Shown here piece by piece: positions 49,171 to 57,120 of a stretch of 57,120 nucleotides of DNA. The position numbers and the translations under genes were made by a program. The stretch lies in NCBI GenBank assembly GCA_016191015.1, contig JACPPM010000118.1, positions 1-57,120 on the forward strand, in the 5' to 3' direction. Each line of letters begins with the position of its first letter. Position 1 is the stretch's first letter. The notes under the pieces were generated by a model. It saw only the letters and a list, made by a program, of their open reading frames with translations. It was not told the origin of the DNA and searched no databases. Source of the DNA: Acidobacteriota bacterium (GTDB taxonomy: Bacteria > Acidobacteriota > CAIWXX01).

Positions 49171-49227
49171 ATGCATATGGAAACGAGTGGACGAGGCCCG
49201 CGGTCGGGTCCCCGGCCGCTCGACTAA
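49171..49227 (+). CDS. Possible 18-residue leader peptide before rpsJ
   Basis: An ATG with AGGAG six bases upstream opens an 18-codon frame, MHMETSGRGPRSGPRPLD, ending in TAA 54 bases before rpsJ. It is rich in Gly, Pro and Arg, and its 3' half overlaps a GC-rich inverted sequence (CGGTCGGG and CCCGGCCG). It could be a regulatory leader in the S10 transcript, or chance. Confidence 0.3.
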   Translation: MHMETSGRGPRSGPRPLD

Positions 49228-49281
49228 ATCAAATTGGAGTCATCCAATATAGCTCTTTAACAACAGAAGGACCGGCGAACG

Positions 49282-49608
49282 ATGCAAGCAGAAAAAATCA
49301 GAATCAGGTTGAAGGCCTACGATTCACGGGTCCTCGACAACTCGACGATCGAGATTGTGAGGCGAGCCCGGAGCAGCGGGGCTAGGGTCATGGGCCCGAT
49401 TCCGCTCCCGACCGACATCAGCCGCTACACCGTCCTGCGCTCACCGCACGTGGACAAGAAGAGCCGCGAGCAGTTCGAGATGCGGACGCACAAGCGCCTG
49501 ATTGACATCCTGGATCCGACACAGAAGACGGTCGATGAGCTGACGAAGCTCGAACTGCCGAGCGGGGTCGATGTCGAGATCAAGGCCTTCCCGCGGATGA
49601 CGAAGTAG
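49282..49608 (+). CDS. rpsJ: 30S ribosomal protein S10
   Basis: 108 residues, a few more than usual because of a short C-terminal tail ([12 protein letters not shown]). The core motifs [21 protein letters not shown] and [16 protein letters not shown] are typical. AAGGA precedes the ATG. It opens the S10 block. Confidence 0.98.
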   Translation: MQAEKIRIRLKAYDSRVLDNSTIEIVRRARSSGARVMGPIPLPTDISRYTVLRSPHVDKKSREQFEMRTHKRLIDILDPTQKTVDELTKLELPSGVDVEIKAFPRMTK

Positions 49609-49619
49609 CGGAGGCTGTC

Positions 49620-50252
49620 ATGGTTGAAGGACTCATCGGACAGAAAGTGGCGATGACACAGGTCTTCAATGACGATGGCTCCGTCACACCGGCCACCGTG
49701 ATCAAGGCGGGGCCGTGCGTCGTCGTGCAGAGAAAGACGAAGGAGAAGGACGGTTACTCCGCGGCGCAGATGGCGCTGGTCGAGGCGAAACCGCATCGCA
49801 AGGCCAACAAGCCCACCGCCGGTCACTTCAAGCGGGCGAGTCTCCCGCCGGCACGCATGCTGCGCGAGTTCCCCGTGGCGGATGACGACGCCGTGAAAGA
49901 GGGGGATTCGATCCTCGCGACGATTTTCTCCAAGGACGACAAAGTCAGCGTCACCGGAATCAGCAAGGGCAAGGGGTTCGCAGGTGTCGTGAAGCGCCAC
50001 CACTTCCGCGGTGGCGCCGCCGCGCACGGATCGATGTTCCACCGCGCGCCCGGCTCGATCGGCTCGTCGGCCTTCCCATCTCGCGTTCTGAAGGGCATGC
50101 GGGCGGCCGGCCACATGGGCGACCGGCGTGTCACCGTGCGAAACCTCAGGATCCTGCATGTCGACCCGGACAACCACGTCATCGTGGTCAAGGGTGCCGT
50201 CCCAGGCCGCGACGGCGCCTACGTGCTTATCCGCCGCGGGCGGGGGAAGTGA
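49620..50252 (+). CDS. rplC: 50S ribosomal protein L3
   Basis: 210 residues, beginning [17 protein letters not shown], with the conserved loop [20 protein letters not shown] that reaches the peptidyl transferase centre. GCGGAG precedes the ATG. Its end is very close to the rplD start. Confidence 0.98.
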   Translation: MVEGLIGQKVAMTQVFNDDGSVTPATVIKAGPCVVVQRKTKEKDGYSAAQMALVEAKPHRKANKPTAGHFKRASLPPARMLREFPVADDDAVKEGDSILATIFSKDDKVSVTGISKGKGFAGVVKRHHFRGGAAAHGSMFHRAPGSIGSSAFPSRVLKGMRAAGHMGDRRVTVRNLRILHVDPDNHVIVVKGAVPGRDGAYVLIRRGRGK

Positions 50253-50266
50253 GAGGGACGCTACCC

Positions 50267-50887
50267 ATGTACCTCGAAGTCAAGAACATCAACAACGAAA
50301 AGGTCGGCGAGATCGACGTCCCCAGCGAGCTGCTGGATGCGGCGGCGATCAACGTGCCGCTGATGCAACAGGCCGTGAAGACATACCTCGCCAACCAGCG
50401 ACAGGGAACGGTTTCGACCAAGACACGCGCTGAGGTTTCCGGCAGCGGCCGGAAGCTCTGGAAGCAGAAGCACACCGGACGAGCCCGCGTCGGGTCGATC
50501 CGGACGCCGCTCTGGCGGCACGGCGGCACGACATTTGGCCCCAGGCCTCGCGACTACCGGATGGCTTTCCCGAAAGCGATGCGCCGCGCCGCGCTCCGAT
50601 CGGCTCTCGCTTCCAAGTACCAGGACGGCAAGCTCCTCATCCTGGACCAGATCGAGATCGAAGCTGCCAAGACCAAGCTCGCCGCCACGATCTTCAAGCG
50701 GCTCGGCGTGAAATCCGCTCTTGTCCTCGATGCGGCCGAGAATACACGGCTTCGCCGCTCGATCGACAACCTCCATAAGTTCAGTTTTCTGGGCGACAGC
50801 TCTGTCAACGTCCACGACATTCTGGTTCACGACCAGCTCGTCGTCACCATGCGGGCCCTGCCCCCGCTCCTCGAGGCATTGCAATGA
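50267..50887 (+). CDS. rplD: 50S ribosomal protein L4
   Basis: 206 residues from ATG 50267, with GAGAGGGA upstream; an in-frame GTG at 50249 would add six residues and overlap rplC. It contains the exit-tunnel loop [19 protein letters not shown]. In some bacteria L4 represses its own S10 operon; no S10-leader match was checked here. Confidence 0.97.
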   Translation: MYLEVKNINNEKVGEIDVPSELLDAAAINVPLMQQAVKTYLANQRQGTVSTKTRAEVSGSGRKLWKQKHTGRARVGSIRTPLWRHGGTTFGPRPRDYRMAFPKAMRRAALRSALASKYQDGKLLILDQIEIEAAKTKLAATIFKRLGVKSALVLDAAENTRLRRSIDNLHKFSFLGDSSVNVHDILVHDQLVVTMRALPPLLEALQ

Positions 50888-51174
50888 TCGAACTGCATGA
50901 CGTCATCATCCGGCCGTTGCTCACCGAGAAGAACACCCTGATCAAGGAGAAGACGAACACCGTCTGTTTCAGGGTTCATCCACAGGCCACCAAGATCCAG
51001 ATCCGCATGGCGATCGAAAAGCTGTTCAACACCAAGGTGGCTGCCGTCCGAGTTGCCACGATTTCGGGGAAGATGAAGCGGCGGGGAAGGATCACGCAGC
51101 GGACGCCCGACTGGAAGAAGGCCTTCATCCAGATCCGCAAGGGCGAGAAGATGATCGAGTTCTTCGAGACATAG
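50884..51174 (+). CDS. rplW: 50S ribosomal protein L23
   Basis: 96 residues, overlapping rplD by ATGA. Typical L23 motifs: [11 protein letters not shown] at the start, then [12 protein letters not shown] and [20 protein letters not shown]23 forms part of the tunnel exit, where chaperones and SRP dock. Confidence 0.97.
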   Translation: MIELHDVIIRPLLTEKNTLIKEKTNTVCFRVHPQATKIQIRMAIEKLFNTKVAAVRVATISGKMKRRGRITQRTPDWKKAFIQIRKGEKMIEFFET

Positions 51175-51184
51175 GAAATCAATC

Positions 51185-52006
51185 ATGCCAGTGAAGAGTT
51201 ACAAACCGATCACTCCCGGGCAGCGTGGCAAGACAACGCTCCGCTACGACCATCTGACCACCGACCACCCTCACAAACCTCTGACAGAAATTCGCAAACG
51301 CCACGGCGGGCGCGACAACCTCGGACGGATCTCCGTCAGGCACAAAGGTGGCGGCCACAAGCGGCTCTACCGGATCATCGATTTCCGCCGCGACAAGCGC
51401 AAGATCGCGGCAAAGGTCCTTTCGGTCGAGTACGATCCGAATCGGTCGGCCAATATCGCGCTCGTCTGCTACGCGGACGGCGAGAAGAGGTACATCCTGC
51501 ACGCGCAAGGGTTGCAGGTGGGTCAGAGCATCGTGGCGGATCCCGAGGCCGACATTCTGACCGGAAATGCTCTGCCGCTCCGCAACATGCCGCTCGGCAC
51601 GGTCGTTCACAACATCGAGATGCGTCCGGGCAAAGGCGGGCAGCTCTGCCGTGGCGCGGGCACGAGCGCCCAGCTCCTGGCCAAAGAAAACGGGTACGCT
51701 CAGTTGCGCATGCCGTCGGGTGAGGTCCGCGAGGTCCTGCTCGAGTGCTACGCCACAGTCGGCCAGGTCGGCAACCTGGACTGGGAAAACGTCTCGATCG
51801 GGAAGGCGGGCCGGACGCGCTGGCGCGGCATCCGCCCGACCGTGCGCGGGGTCGCGATGAACCCGGTCGACCACCCGCTCGGCGGCGGGGAAGGCAAGAC
51901 CTCGGGTGGCCGGAATCCCGTGACTCCATGGGGCCAGCCGACCCGCGGCTACAAGACGCGCCGCGTCAAGCGGACCAACACGTTCATCATCAAGCGGAGA
52001 AAGTAG
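51185..52006 (+). CDS. rplB: 50S ribosomal protein L2
   Basis: 273 residues, normal. [19 protein letters not shown] at the start. The conserved [20 protein letters not shown] near the end contains the His needed in the peptidyl transferase centre. It is followed one base later by rpsS. Confidence 0.98.
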   Translation: MPVKSYKPITPGQRGKTTLRYDHLTTDHPHKPLTEIRKRHGGRDNLGRISVRHKGGGHKRLYRIIDFRRDKRKIAAKVLSVEYDPNRSANIALVCYADGEKRYILHAQGLQVGQSIVADPEADILTGNALPLRNMPLGTVVHNIEMRPGKGGQLCRGAGTSAQLLAKENGYAQLRMPSGEVREVLLECYATVGQVGNLDWENVSIGKAGRTRWRGIRPTVRGVAMNPVDHPLGGGEGKTSGGRNPVTPWGQPTRGYKTRRVKRTNTFIIKRRK

Positions 52007-52007
52007 T

Positions 52008-52313
52008 ATGGGCAGGTCTCTGAAGAAAGGTCCCTTCGTGGATGCGCCTCTTCTGAAGAAGGTCGAGAGACTGAATCAGATCAACAAGCGCGAGGTCATC
52101 AAGACCTGGTCGAGGCGGTCGACGATCATCCCCGAAATGGTCAGCCACACGCTGGCCGTCCATAACGGGAAGAAGTTCATCCCCGTCTTCATCACGGAGA
52201 ACATGGTCGGCCACAGGCTCGGCGAGTTCTCCCCGACGCGGCAGTTCAAGGGCCATTCCTCGAAGGCCGAGAAGGCAGCCGCCGCGGCACCGGCCGCACC
52301 GGCTAAGGCGTAG
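52008..52313 (+). CDS. rpsS: 30S ribosomal protein S19
   Basis: 101 residues. Core motifs [31 protein letters not shown] and [18 protein letters not shown] are intact. The last ~15 residues ([16 protein letters not shown]) form an Ala/Pro tail longer than in most S19 proteins. Confidence 0.97.
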   Translation: MGRSLKKGPFVDAPLLKKVERLNQINKREVIKTWSRRSTIIPEMVSHTLAVHNGKKFIPVFITENMVGHRLGEFSPTRQFKGHSSKAEKAAAAAPAAPAKA

Positions 52314-52332
52314 AGAGAGGGGAGGCGGGAAG

Positions 52333-52677
52333 ATGGATGTGAAGGCTCGAGCGAGGTTCGTGAGGCTGTCGCCTCAAAAGGCGCGACTCGTCGCGGACCT
52401 GATCCGGGGCAAGCAGGTCCAGCAGGCGATCTCGATCCTCCGCTTCACCAAGAAGCGGGCATCGAAACCGATCGAGAAAGTGTTGCACTCGGCGATCGCG
52501 AATGCTCAGCAGAAGTTCCCGACGACCGACGTGGACAATCTATTCGTGAAGAAAGTATGCATCGACCAGGGTCCGACCTTGAAGCGGGTGCGTCCGGCGC
52601 CCATGGGGAGGGCCTACCGTGTGCTTCACCACTTGGCTCACATTACGGTCGAGCTCGATGAGCGGGGCAACGCATGA
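52333..52677 (+). CDS. rplV: 50S ribosomal protein L22
   Basis: 114 residues, with the hairpin loop region (RVRPAPMGRAYRVLHHLAHIT) that lines the exit tunnel. GGGGAGGCGG lies before the start. It is followed by a 60-base gap with a tandem duplication before rpsC. Confidence 0.97.
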   Translation: MDVKARARFVRLSPQKARLVADLIRGKQVQQAISILRFTKKRASKPIEKVLHSAIANAQQKFPTTDVDNLFVKKVCIDQGPTLKRVRPAPMGRAYRVLHHLAHITVELDERGNA

Positions 52678-52707
52678 GCAGCGCGGCTGCACGCAGCGCG
52701 GCTGCAC
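52678..52707. repeat. Two tandem copies of a 15-base unit
   Basis: GCAGCGCGGCTGCAC occurs twice in direct tandem in the rplV-rpsC spacer, starting at the rplV stop codon; each unit can also form a small GCAG/CTGC stem. It looks like a recent slippage duplication. Confidence 0.8.
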
Positions 52708-52737
52708 GGGGCGCGTCAAGGATGAGAGGGTAGGATC

Positions 52738-53394
52738 ATGGGCCAGAAAGTACATCCGTTCGGCTTCAGACTCGGATACAACAAGACATGGCGGAGCCGC
52801 TGGTTCGCGAAGAAAGAGTACGCGAACCTGCTGCATGAGGACATCCGGATCCGGCGCCAGATCAAGCAGCGATTTCAGCACGCCGGCGTGTCGGATGTGG
52901 AGATCGAGCGAGGCGGCAACAACAAGGTTCGCGTCATCATCCACACGGCGCGGCCAGGGATTGTGATTGGGAAGAAGGGGCAGGAGCTTGAGCGGCTTCG
53001 GGCGGACCTGCAGAAGGACTGGAAGCGCGAGTTTGCCGTCGGGATCCACGAAGTGGACAAGCCGGAGCTCACGGCGCAGCTCATCGCCGAAAACATCGCC
53101 CTGCAGCTCAAGATGCGAGTTGCCTTCCGCCGTGCGATGCGCAAGTCGGTTGAGACGGCGCACAAGTTCGGCGCTCGGGGGATCAAGGTGCGCTGTTCGG
53201 GGCGGCTCAACGGCGCCGAGATCGCGCGGGCCGAGTGGTATCTCCAGGGGCGGCTGCCGCTCCACACGCTCAAGGCCGATATCGACTACGGCTTCGACGA
53301 GGCGTTCACCACCTACGGGCAGATCGGCGTGAAGGTGTGGGTGTACCGGACCGATGTGATGAAGAAGCCGTTCAAGGCCGCGGCCGAAGCGTAG
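52738..53394 (+). CDS. rpsC: 30S ribosomal protein S3
   Basis: 218 residues. [18 protein letters not shown] at the start, KH motif [16 protein letters not shown] and C-terminal [14 protein letters not shown]3 lies at the mRNA entry of the 30S subunit. Confidence 0.98.
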   Translation: MGQKVHPFGFRLGYNKTWRSRWFAKKEYANLLHEDIRIRRQIKQRFQHAGVSDVEIERGGNNKVRVIIHTARPGIVIGKKGQELERLRADLQKDWKREFAVGIHEVDKPELTAQLIAENIALQLKMRVAFRRAMRKSVETAHKFGARGIKVRCSGRLNGAEIARAEWYLQGRLPLHTLKADIDYGFDEAFTTYGQIGVKVWVYRTDVMKKPFKAAAEA

Positions 53395-53417
53395 TTGGGT
53401 AGAGAGAGGGCGACGTC

Positions 53418-53843
53418 ATGTTGATGCCGAGCAAGGTCAAGTACAGGAAACAGCAGAAGGGCAAGATGCGCGGGAAGGCGTGGCGCGGGTCGCAGATCTC
53501 CTTCGGCGACTACGGTCTTCAGGCGATCGAGTGCGGATGGATGACCGACCGCCAGATCGAAGCAAGCCGCATCGCGATGACCCGGTTCATCAAGCGCGGT
53601 GGGAAGATCTGGATCAGGGTATTCCCCGACAAGCCGATCACGAAGAAGCCTGCCGAAACGCGCATGGGCAAGGGCAAGGGAGCGCCCGAGGGCTGGGTGG
53701 CGGTCATTCGGCCCGGCAAGGTGCTGTTCGAGATGGAGGGCGTCACCGAAGACACGGCCCTTGAAGCGATGCGCCTCGCCGGTCACAAGATCGGGATCAG
53801 AACGAAGTTCGTCAGGCGCTTCGAGAAGGAGACGCAGGGATGA
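53418..53843 (+). CDS. rplP: 50S ribosomal protein L16
   Basis: 141 residues beginning [19 protein letters not shown], with the conserved [17 protein letters not shown]. It organises the A-site region of 23S rRNA. It overlaps rpmC by ATGA. Confidence 0.98.
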   Translation: MLMPSKVKYRKQQKGKMRGKAWRGSQISFGDYGLQAIECGWMTDRQIEASRIAMTRFIKRGGKIWIRVFPDKPITKKPAETRMGKGKGAPEGWVAVIRPGKVLFEMEGVTEDTALEAMRLAGHKIGIRTKFVRRFEKETQG

Positions 53844-54037
53844 AGATCGAGAAGGTGCGGGAGCTTCAAGGCGAAGAGCTGACACGCAAGGTCGAGGAGA
53901 TCCACGACCAGCTTTTCAAGCTGCGCATCCAGCAGGCGATTGGCCAGCCGGCCGCGCCGATCAAGGTGCGCGGCCTGCGCAAGGACATTGCCCGGTTGAG
54001 GACGGTCGAGACCGAACGGGCGCGGAAACAGGGATAG
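53840..54037 (+). CDS. rpmC: 50S ribosomal protein L29
   Basis: 65 residues, mostly helical: [20 protein letters not shown] and the signature [19 protein letters not shown]. It lies next to L23 at the tunnel exit. Confidence 0.96.
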   Translation: MKIEKVRELQGEELTRKVEEIHDQLFKLRIQQAIGQPAAPIKVRGLRKDIARLRTVETERARKQG

Positions 54038-54049
54038 GAGCGGCCGACT

Positions 54050-54298
54050 ATGGGAATCACAGCTCAGAAGATTGGGACGGTCGTCTCGGACAAGATGACC
54101 AAGACGGTGGCAGTGGCCGTCGAGCGCAAGGTGCGCCATCCACGGTACGACAAGGTCATCCGGAAGACAAAGAAATTTCTGGCGCACGACGAGGCGGACA
54201 CGGCCAAGATGGGCGATGTAGTGCTCATCGAGGAGACCCGGCCGCTGAGCAAGACAAAACGCTGGCGGGTGCGCCAGGTCCTGGTGCAATCGAAGTAA
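54050..54298 (+). CDS. rpsQ: 30S ribosomal protein S17
   Basis: 82 residues with [39 protein letters not shown] and the terminal [19 protein letters not shown] precedes the ATG. Normal bacterial length. Confidence 0.97.
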   Translation: MGITAQKIGTVVSDKMTKTVAVAVERKVRHPRYDKVIRKTKKFLAHDEADTAKMGDVVLIEETRPLSKTKRWRVRQVLVQSK

Positions 54299-54336
54299 AG
54301 CGAAGGGGCCTCACAGAGCGGGAGGTTTGACTAATC

Positions 54337-54705
54337 ATGATTCAGATGAGAACGATCCTGGAGGTTGCCGATAACTCCGGCGCCAAGAAGATTAGCTGCA
54401 TCCTGCCGATTGGCGGGAGCGTCGGGCTGATCGCGAGTCTCGGCGACATCATCACCGCCAATGTCAAGGAGGCGGCTCCGGACAGCGAGATCAAGAAGGG
54501 GAAGGTCGTGAAGGCGGTGATCGTGCGGACTCGCAAGGAAGTGCGGCGCCGTGACGGTTCCTACATCCGTTTCGACCAGAACGCCGCCGTGCTCATCAAC
54601 GAACAGAAGGAACCGATTGGAAACCGTGTGTTCGGACCGGTGGCGAGGGAGCTCAGAGAGCGCAAGTTCATGAAGATCATCTCGCTGGCTCCGGAAGTCC
54701 TGTAG
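54337..54705 (+). CDS. rplN: 50S ribosomal protein L14
   Basis: 122 residues beginning [19 protein letters not shown], with [19 protein letters not shown] and the C-terminal [24 protein letters not shown] precedes the ATG. First gene of the spc block. Confidence 0.98.
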   Translation: MIQMRTILEVADNSGAKKISCILPIGGSVGLIASLGDIITANVKEAAPDSEIKKGKVVKAVIVRTRKEVRRRDGSYIRFDQNAAVLINEQKEPIGNRVFGPVARELRERKFMKIISLAPEVL

Positions 54706-54719
54706 GTGCGGAGGTGAAT

Positions 54720-55055
54720 GTGGCCGTGGGTGCGACGTCTCATATCAAGAAGAACGACCAGGTCCAGGTGATGGCCGGCAAGGAAAACGGCAAGCGTGGA
54801 AAGGTGCTGCGGATTCTCACCAAGAGAGGGCGGGCCGTGGTCGAGGGGCTCAACATGGTGAAGAAGGCCCAGCGCGCGAATCCGGGCAAGAACATCAAGG
54901 GTGGGATCCTCGAAAAAGAATCGCCGATCCACATCAGCAACCTCTTGCCGATCTGCCCCGAGTGCCAGAAACCCGTGCGCATCGGTCACAGGGTGCTCGA
55001 CGATGGTTCGAGCGTCAGGATTTGCCGCAAGTGCCACGCGTCGATGGAGAAGTAA
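54720..55055 (+). CDS. rplX: 50S ribosomal protein L24
   Basis: About 111 residues from a GTG at 54720, chosen because GGAGG lies 5 bases before it; GTG 54714 or 54726 are possible. It has the KOW motif [20 protein letters not shown]. The C-terminal half has CPEC and CRKC pairs, as in zinc-binding L24 proteins. Confidence 0.96.
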   Translation: MAVGATSHIKKNDQVQVMAGKENGKRGKVLRILTKRGRAVVEGLNMVKKAQRANPGKNIKGGILEKESPIHISNLLPICPECQKPVRIGHRVLDDGSSVRICRKCHASMEK

Positions 55056-55056
55056 G

Positions 55057-55602
55057 ATGGCAGTGCCGAGGCTGAAAGAAAGATACGTGAAGGAGATCCG
55101 CCCCGCTCTGATGAGCGAGCTGGGCATCACAAACACGCTCGCCGCACCGCGTCTCGAAAAGATCGTCCTCAACATGGGCGTCGGCGAGGCGACGGCGAAC
55201 ATCAAGATCATGGACGCGGCCAGCGATGAGCTCGGCCGAATCACCGGCCAGAAAGCCGTGATCCGGAGAGCGAAGAAGTCGATCGCCGCCTTCAAGCTGC
55301 GCGCTGGAATGCCCGTCGGCTGCTCCGTCACCTTGCGCGGCGATCGCATGTATGAGTTCTACGACAGGCTTGTCAGCATCGCGCTGCCGCGTGTGCGCGA
55401 CTTCAAGGGTGTTCCGACCAACAGCTTCGACGGGAGCGGCAATTACACCCTCGGCCTGAAGGACCAGCTCATCTTCCCCGAGGTCGACTACAACAAGGTC
55501 GACAAGATGCGGGGCATGAACGTCACGATCTGCACCAACGCCGGCAGCAAGGAACGGGCCCAGGCTCTGCTTCGTGCCCTCGGCATGCCGTTCAGGAAGT
55601 AA
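55057..55602 (+). CDS. rplE: 50S ribosomal protein L5
   Basis: 181 residues from ATG 55057, one base after the rplX stop; GGAG lies upstream inside rplX. Typical segments are [32 protein letters not shown] and [16 protein letters not shown]5 contacts 5S rRNA and the P-site tRNA. Confidence 0.98.
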   Translation: MAVPRLKERYVKEIRPALMSELGITNTLAAPRLEKIVLNMGVGEATANIKIMDAASDELGRITGQKAVIRRAKKSIAAFKLRAGMPVGCSVTLRGDRMYEFYDRLVSIALPRVRDFKGVPTNSFDGSGNYTLGLKDQLIFPEVDYNKVDKMRGMNVTICTNAGSKERAQALLRALGMPFRK

Positions 55603-55617
55603 TCAAGGAGACTGAGA

Positions 55618-55803
55618 GTGGCTAGACTAGCGATGATCGCCAAGGCGAACAGGGAGCCGAAATATGCCGTGCGCAAACACCACCGCTGCCGCATCTGCGG
55701 CCGCTCGCGCGGCTTTCTCCGGAAATTCGAAATGTGCCGGATCTGCTTCCGCAAGTTGTCGCTGGTGGGACAGGTCCCGGGCGTGATCAAAGCGAGCTGG
55801 TGA
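55618..55803 (+). CDS. rpsN: 30S ribosomal protein S14, zinc-binding type
   Basis: 61 residues from GTG 55618, with AAGGAG seven bases upstream. The short form, with two CRIC pairs ([11 protein letters not shown] and [10 protein letters not shown]), binds zinc, unlike the longer Cys-free form. The only rpsN seen in the window. Confidence 0.97.
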   Translation: MARLAMIAKANREPKYAVRKHHRCRICGRSRGFLRKFEMCRICFRKLSLVGQVPGVIKASW

Positions 55804-55840
55804 CCAGGAGGACCCGAGGGTTCCCGTTTGGAGGATTGCT

Positions 55841-56239
55841 GTGAAAGTAACTGACCCGATCGCCGACATGCTCACCCGGATTCGTAACGGCCTGCGCGCA
55901 AAGAAGCAGGCCGTGGAGATCCCGTGCTCGAGGCTCAAGCTGCAGCTCGCGCGGATCCTGAAGGATGAGGGCTACATACAGAACTTCGTGGTGAACGAGA
56001 CCGGTCCCCAGGGGACGCTCAAGGTCACGCTGAAGTACACCAGTGAGAGTGAACCCGTGATCCAGGGGATCATCCGCTACTCGAAGCCCGGGCGCCGGCG
56101 CTACTCCGGGAAAGCCGGGATTCCGCGTGTGATGGGCGGCCTGGGCACCTCCATCGTCTCGACCTCCAAGGGCGTGATGACGGGCGAGCAGGCCAAGGAA
56201 GCTGGTGTCGGCGGCGAGGTTCTTTGCGCGATCTGGTGA
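55841..56239 (+). CDS. rpsH: 30S ribosomal protein S8
   Basis: 132 residues from GTG 55841, with GGAGG upstream. MKVTDPIADMLTRIRNGLRA at the start and the C-terminal signature GVMTGEQAKEAGVGGEVLCAIW. In other bacteria S8 can repress the spc operon by binding its mRNA. Confidence 0.98.
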   Translation: MKVTDPIADMLTRIRNGLRAKKQAVEIPCSRLKLQLARILKDEGYIQNFVVNETGPQGTLKVTLKYTSESEPVIQGIIRYSKPGRRRYSGKAGIPRVMGGLGTSIVSTSKGVMTGEQAKEAGVGGEVLCAIW

Positions 56240-56261
56240 GGATCGGGGGGAGAGTCAGGCG

Positions 56262-56804
56262 ATGAGCAGAATAGGACGGCAGCCAATCAAGATTCCGAGC
56301 GGCGTCAAAGTGCAGCTCGGCGAAGCAAGCCTTCAGGTGCAGGGTCCAAAGGGGACCGTGAGCTGCCTGGTACCGCCGGGGATCGCCTTCGACATGAAGG
56401 GGCAGATTCTGACGGCGAAGCCGAAGGATGAGGCCGTGCCGCTTTCGGCGATGCACGGGCTTGCCCGAAGCCTCGCGGCGGGCGCGGTCAAGGGCGTGGT
56501 CGATGGCTACAAGAAGGACCTCGAGATCTACGGCGTCGGCTTCAAGGCCCAGAAGAAGGGCAATGCCGTCGTTTTCAACCTCGGCTATTCGCACCCGATC
56601 GAGTTCCCGATCCCCGAGGGGATCACGGTGACGGTCGACGAGAAGTCGACGAAGCTGTCGGTGGCCGGAGCGGACAAGCAGCTCGTCGGGCAGATCGCGG
56701 CGAACATGCGCCGCCTGCGCTCACCGGATCCTTACAAGAATAAAGGCGTCCGCTACGCGGGCGAGGTCCTGAAGAAGAAGGCCGGCAAGACCGGCGCGAA
56801 GTAA
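56262..56804 (+). CDS. rplF: 50S ribosomal protein L6
   Basis: 180 residues from ATG 56262 (MSRIGRQPIKIPSGVKVQ), with GGGGGGAG upstream. The L6 signature PDPYKNKGVRYAGE-like stretch (SPDPYKNKGVRYAGEVLKKK) is complete at the C-terminus. The next genes normally expected (rplR, rpsE, rpmD, rplO) do not follow; the sequence turns into an insertion-sequence end. Confidence 0.98.
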   Translation: MSRIGRQPIKIPSGVKVQLGEASLQVQGPKGTVSCLVPPGIAFDMKGQILTAKPKDEAVPLSAMHGLARSLAAGAVKGVVDGYKKDLEIYGVGFKAQKKGNAVVFNLGYSHPIEFPIPEGITVTVDEKSTKLSVAGADKQLVGQIAANMRRLRSPDPYKNKGVRYAGEVLKKKAGKTGAK

Positions 56805-56953
56805 GCCCACTCGCACTTCGGGGCGCGCGCGACACCGGGATCGCGCGGACGTGCGATCATATCCGTCGGTTGGCGATCGACGGGACGTGGCCGGCCAAGC
56901 CGAGTCGTCAGCGCTGCACGGGAGTCCCTGCTTGTCCCACTCAAAAACCCGCA

Positions 56954-57120
56954 TGTAAAACTGCCCCCCTATGCTGCATCAAGAATTGACCCCCTGTACC
57001 CTTGACATCGTGGCCATGGGGGCCACGATATAGGTAACTCGACCAGCTTCCTGGGAGCGCCGAACACCCCCAGCGCTTTGAGTGCCCGGGGGGGACTTGC
57101 GCCCCGGGGAGCCGGGCCGT
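56954..57120. mobile_element. Probable terminus of an IS21-family insertion sequence
   Basis: The sequence starting TGTAAAACTGCCCCCCTA, followed 16 bases later by GAATTGACCCCCTGTACCC, matches the repeated AAATTGACCCCC-type pattern of IS21-family ends, which also begin with TGT. Inside the element an 8-base inverted repeat (TCGTGGCC and GGCCACGA) lies around 57008-57028. The rest runs out of the window, so no istA or istB can be seen. Family assignment is from memory of the terminal pattern. Confidence 0.5.

Overview
The window reads as a chromosomal segment of a high-GC, Gram-negative, probably free-living bacterium. It encodes an outer-membrane porin, many Sec-type signal peptides, a large propeller-type hybrid sensor kinase and a complete bacterial ribosomal-protein operon. 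The style of the hybrid kinase and the secreted Ig/FN3-type protein resembles Acidobacteriota or related uncultured lineages, but phylum placement is inference; no rRNA gene is present to settle it.

Region 1 (1-7600) is a block of secreted proteins: a truncated member of a small secreted family (paralogue at 38113), a clan-A glycoside-hydrolase-like protein, an unknown exported protein, a metzincin-like zinc protease and two unknown exported proteins. Two gene-poor stretches, 423-1003 and 6482-7600, share a 15-bp palindromic motif of the ATACG-N5-CGTAT type that looks like an operator.

Region 2 (7601-33418) is a compact, same-strand biosynthetic gene cluster: a B12-binding radical SAM enzyme, three modular megasynthases (ACP-KS-AT-KR-ACP; KS-AT-DH-ER-KR-ACP; KS-AT-DH-KR-ACP-Cy-A-PCP), a stand-alone thioesterase with a Cys nucleophile, an Sfp-type phosphopantetheinyl transferase and a fatty acyl-AMP ligase. 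Read colinearly, the FAAL loads a fatty acyl starter on the N-terminal ACP. Three extensions give a beta-hydroxy, a saturated (probably alpha-methyl) and an unsaturated (probably alpha-methyl) unit. The Cy-A-PCP module then adds and cyclises cysteine, so the expected product is an acyl-polyketide ending in a thiazoline carboxylate. No integrated thioesterase domain or thiazoline oxidase is seen.

Region 3 (33419-45507) carries an orphan LuxR/NarL-type response regulator, a large secreted metallophosphoesterase with Ig/FN3-like modules, the second member of the small secreted family, a convergent hybrid histidine kinase plus response regulator pair, and a divergent porin plus small phosphate-binding-like protein.

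Region 4 (45784-56804) is the str-S10-spc ribosomal operon: rpsL, rpsG, fusA, rpsJ, rplC, rplD, rplW, rplB, rpsS, rplV, rpsC, rplP, rpmC, rpsQ, rplN, rplX, rplE, rpsN, rpsH, rplF. There is no tuf between fusA and rpsJ; instead there is a promoter and a possible 18-codon leader. After rplF the operon stops, and the last ~170 bases look like one end of an IS21-type insertion sequence running out of the window.
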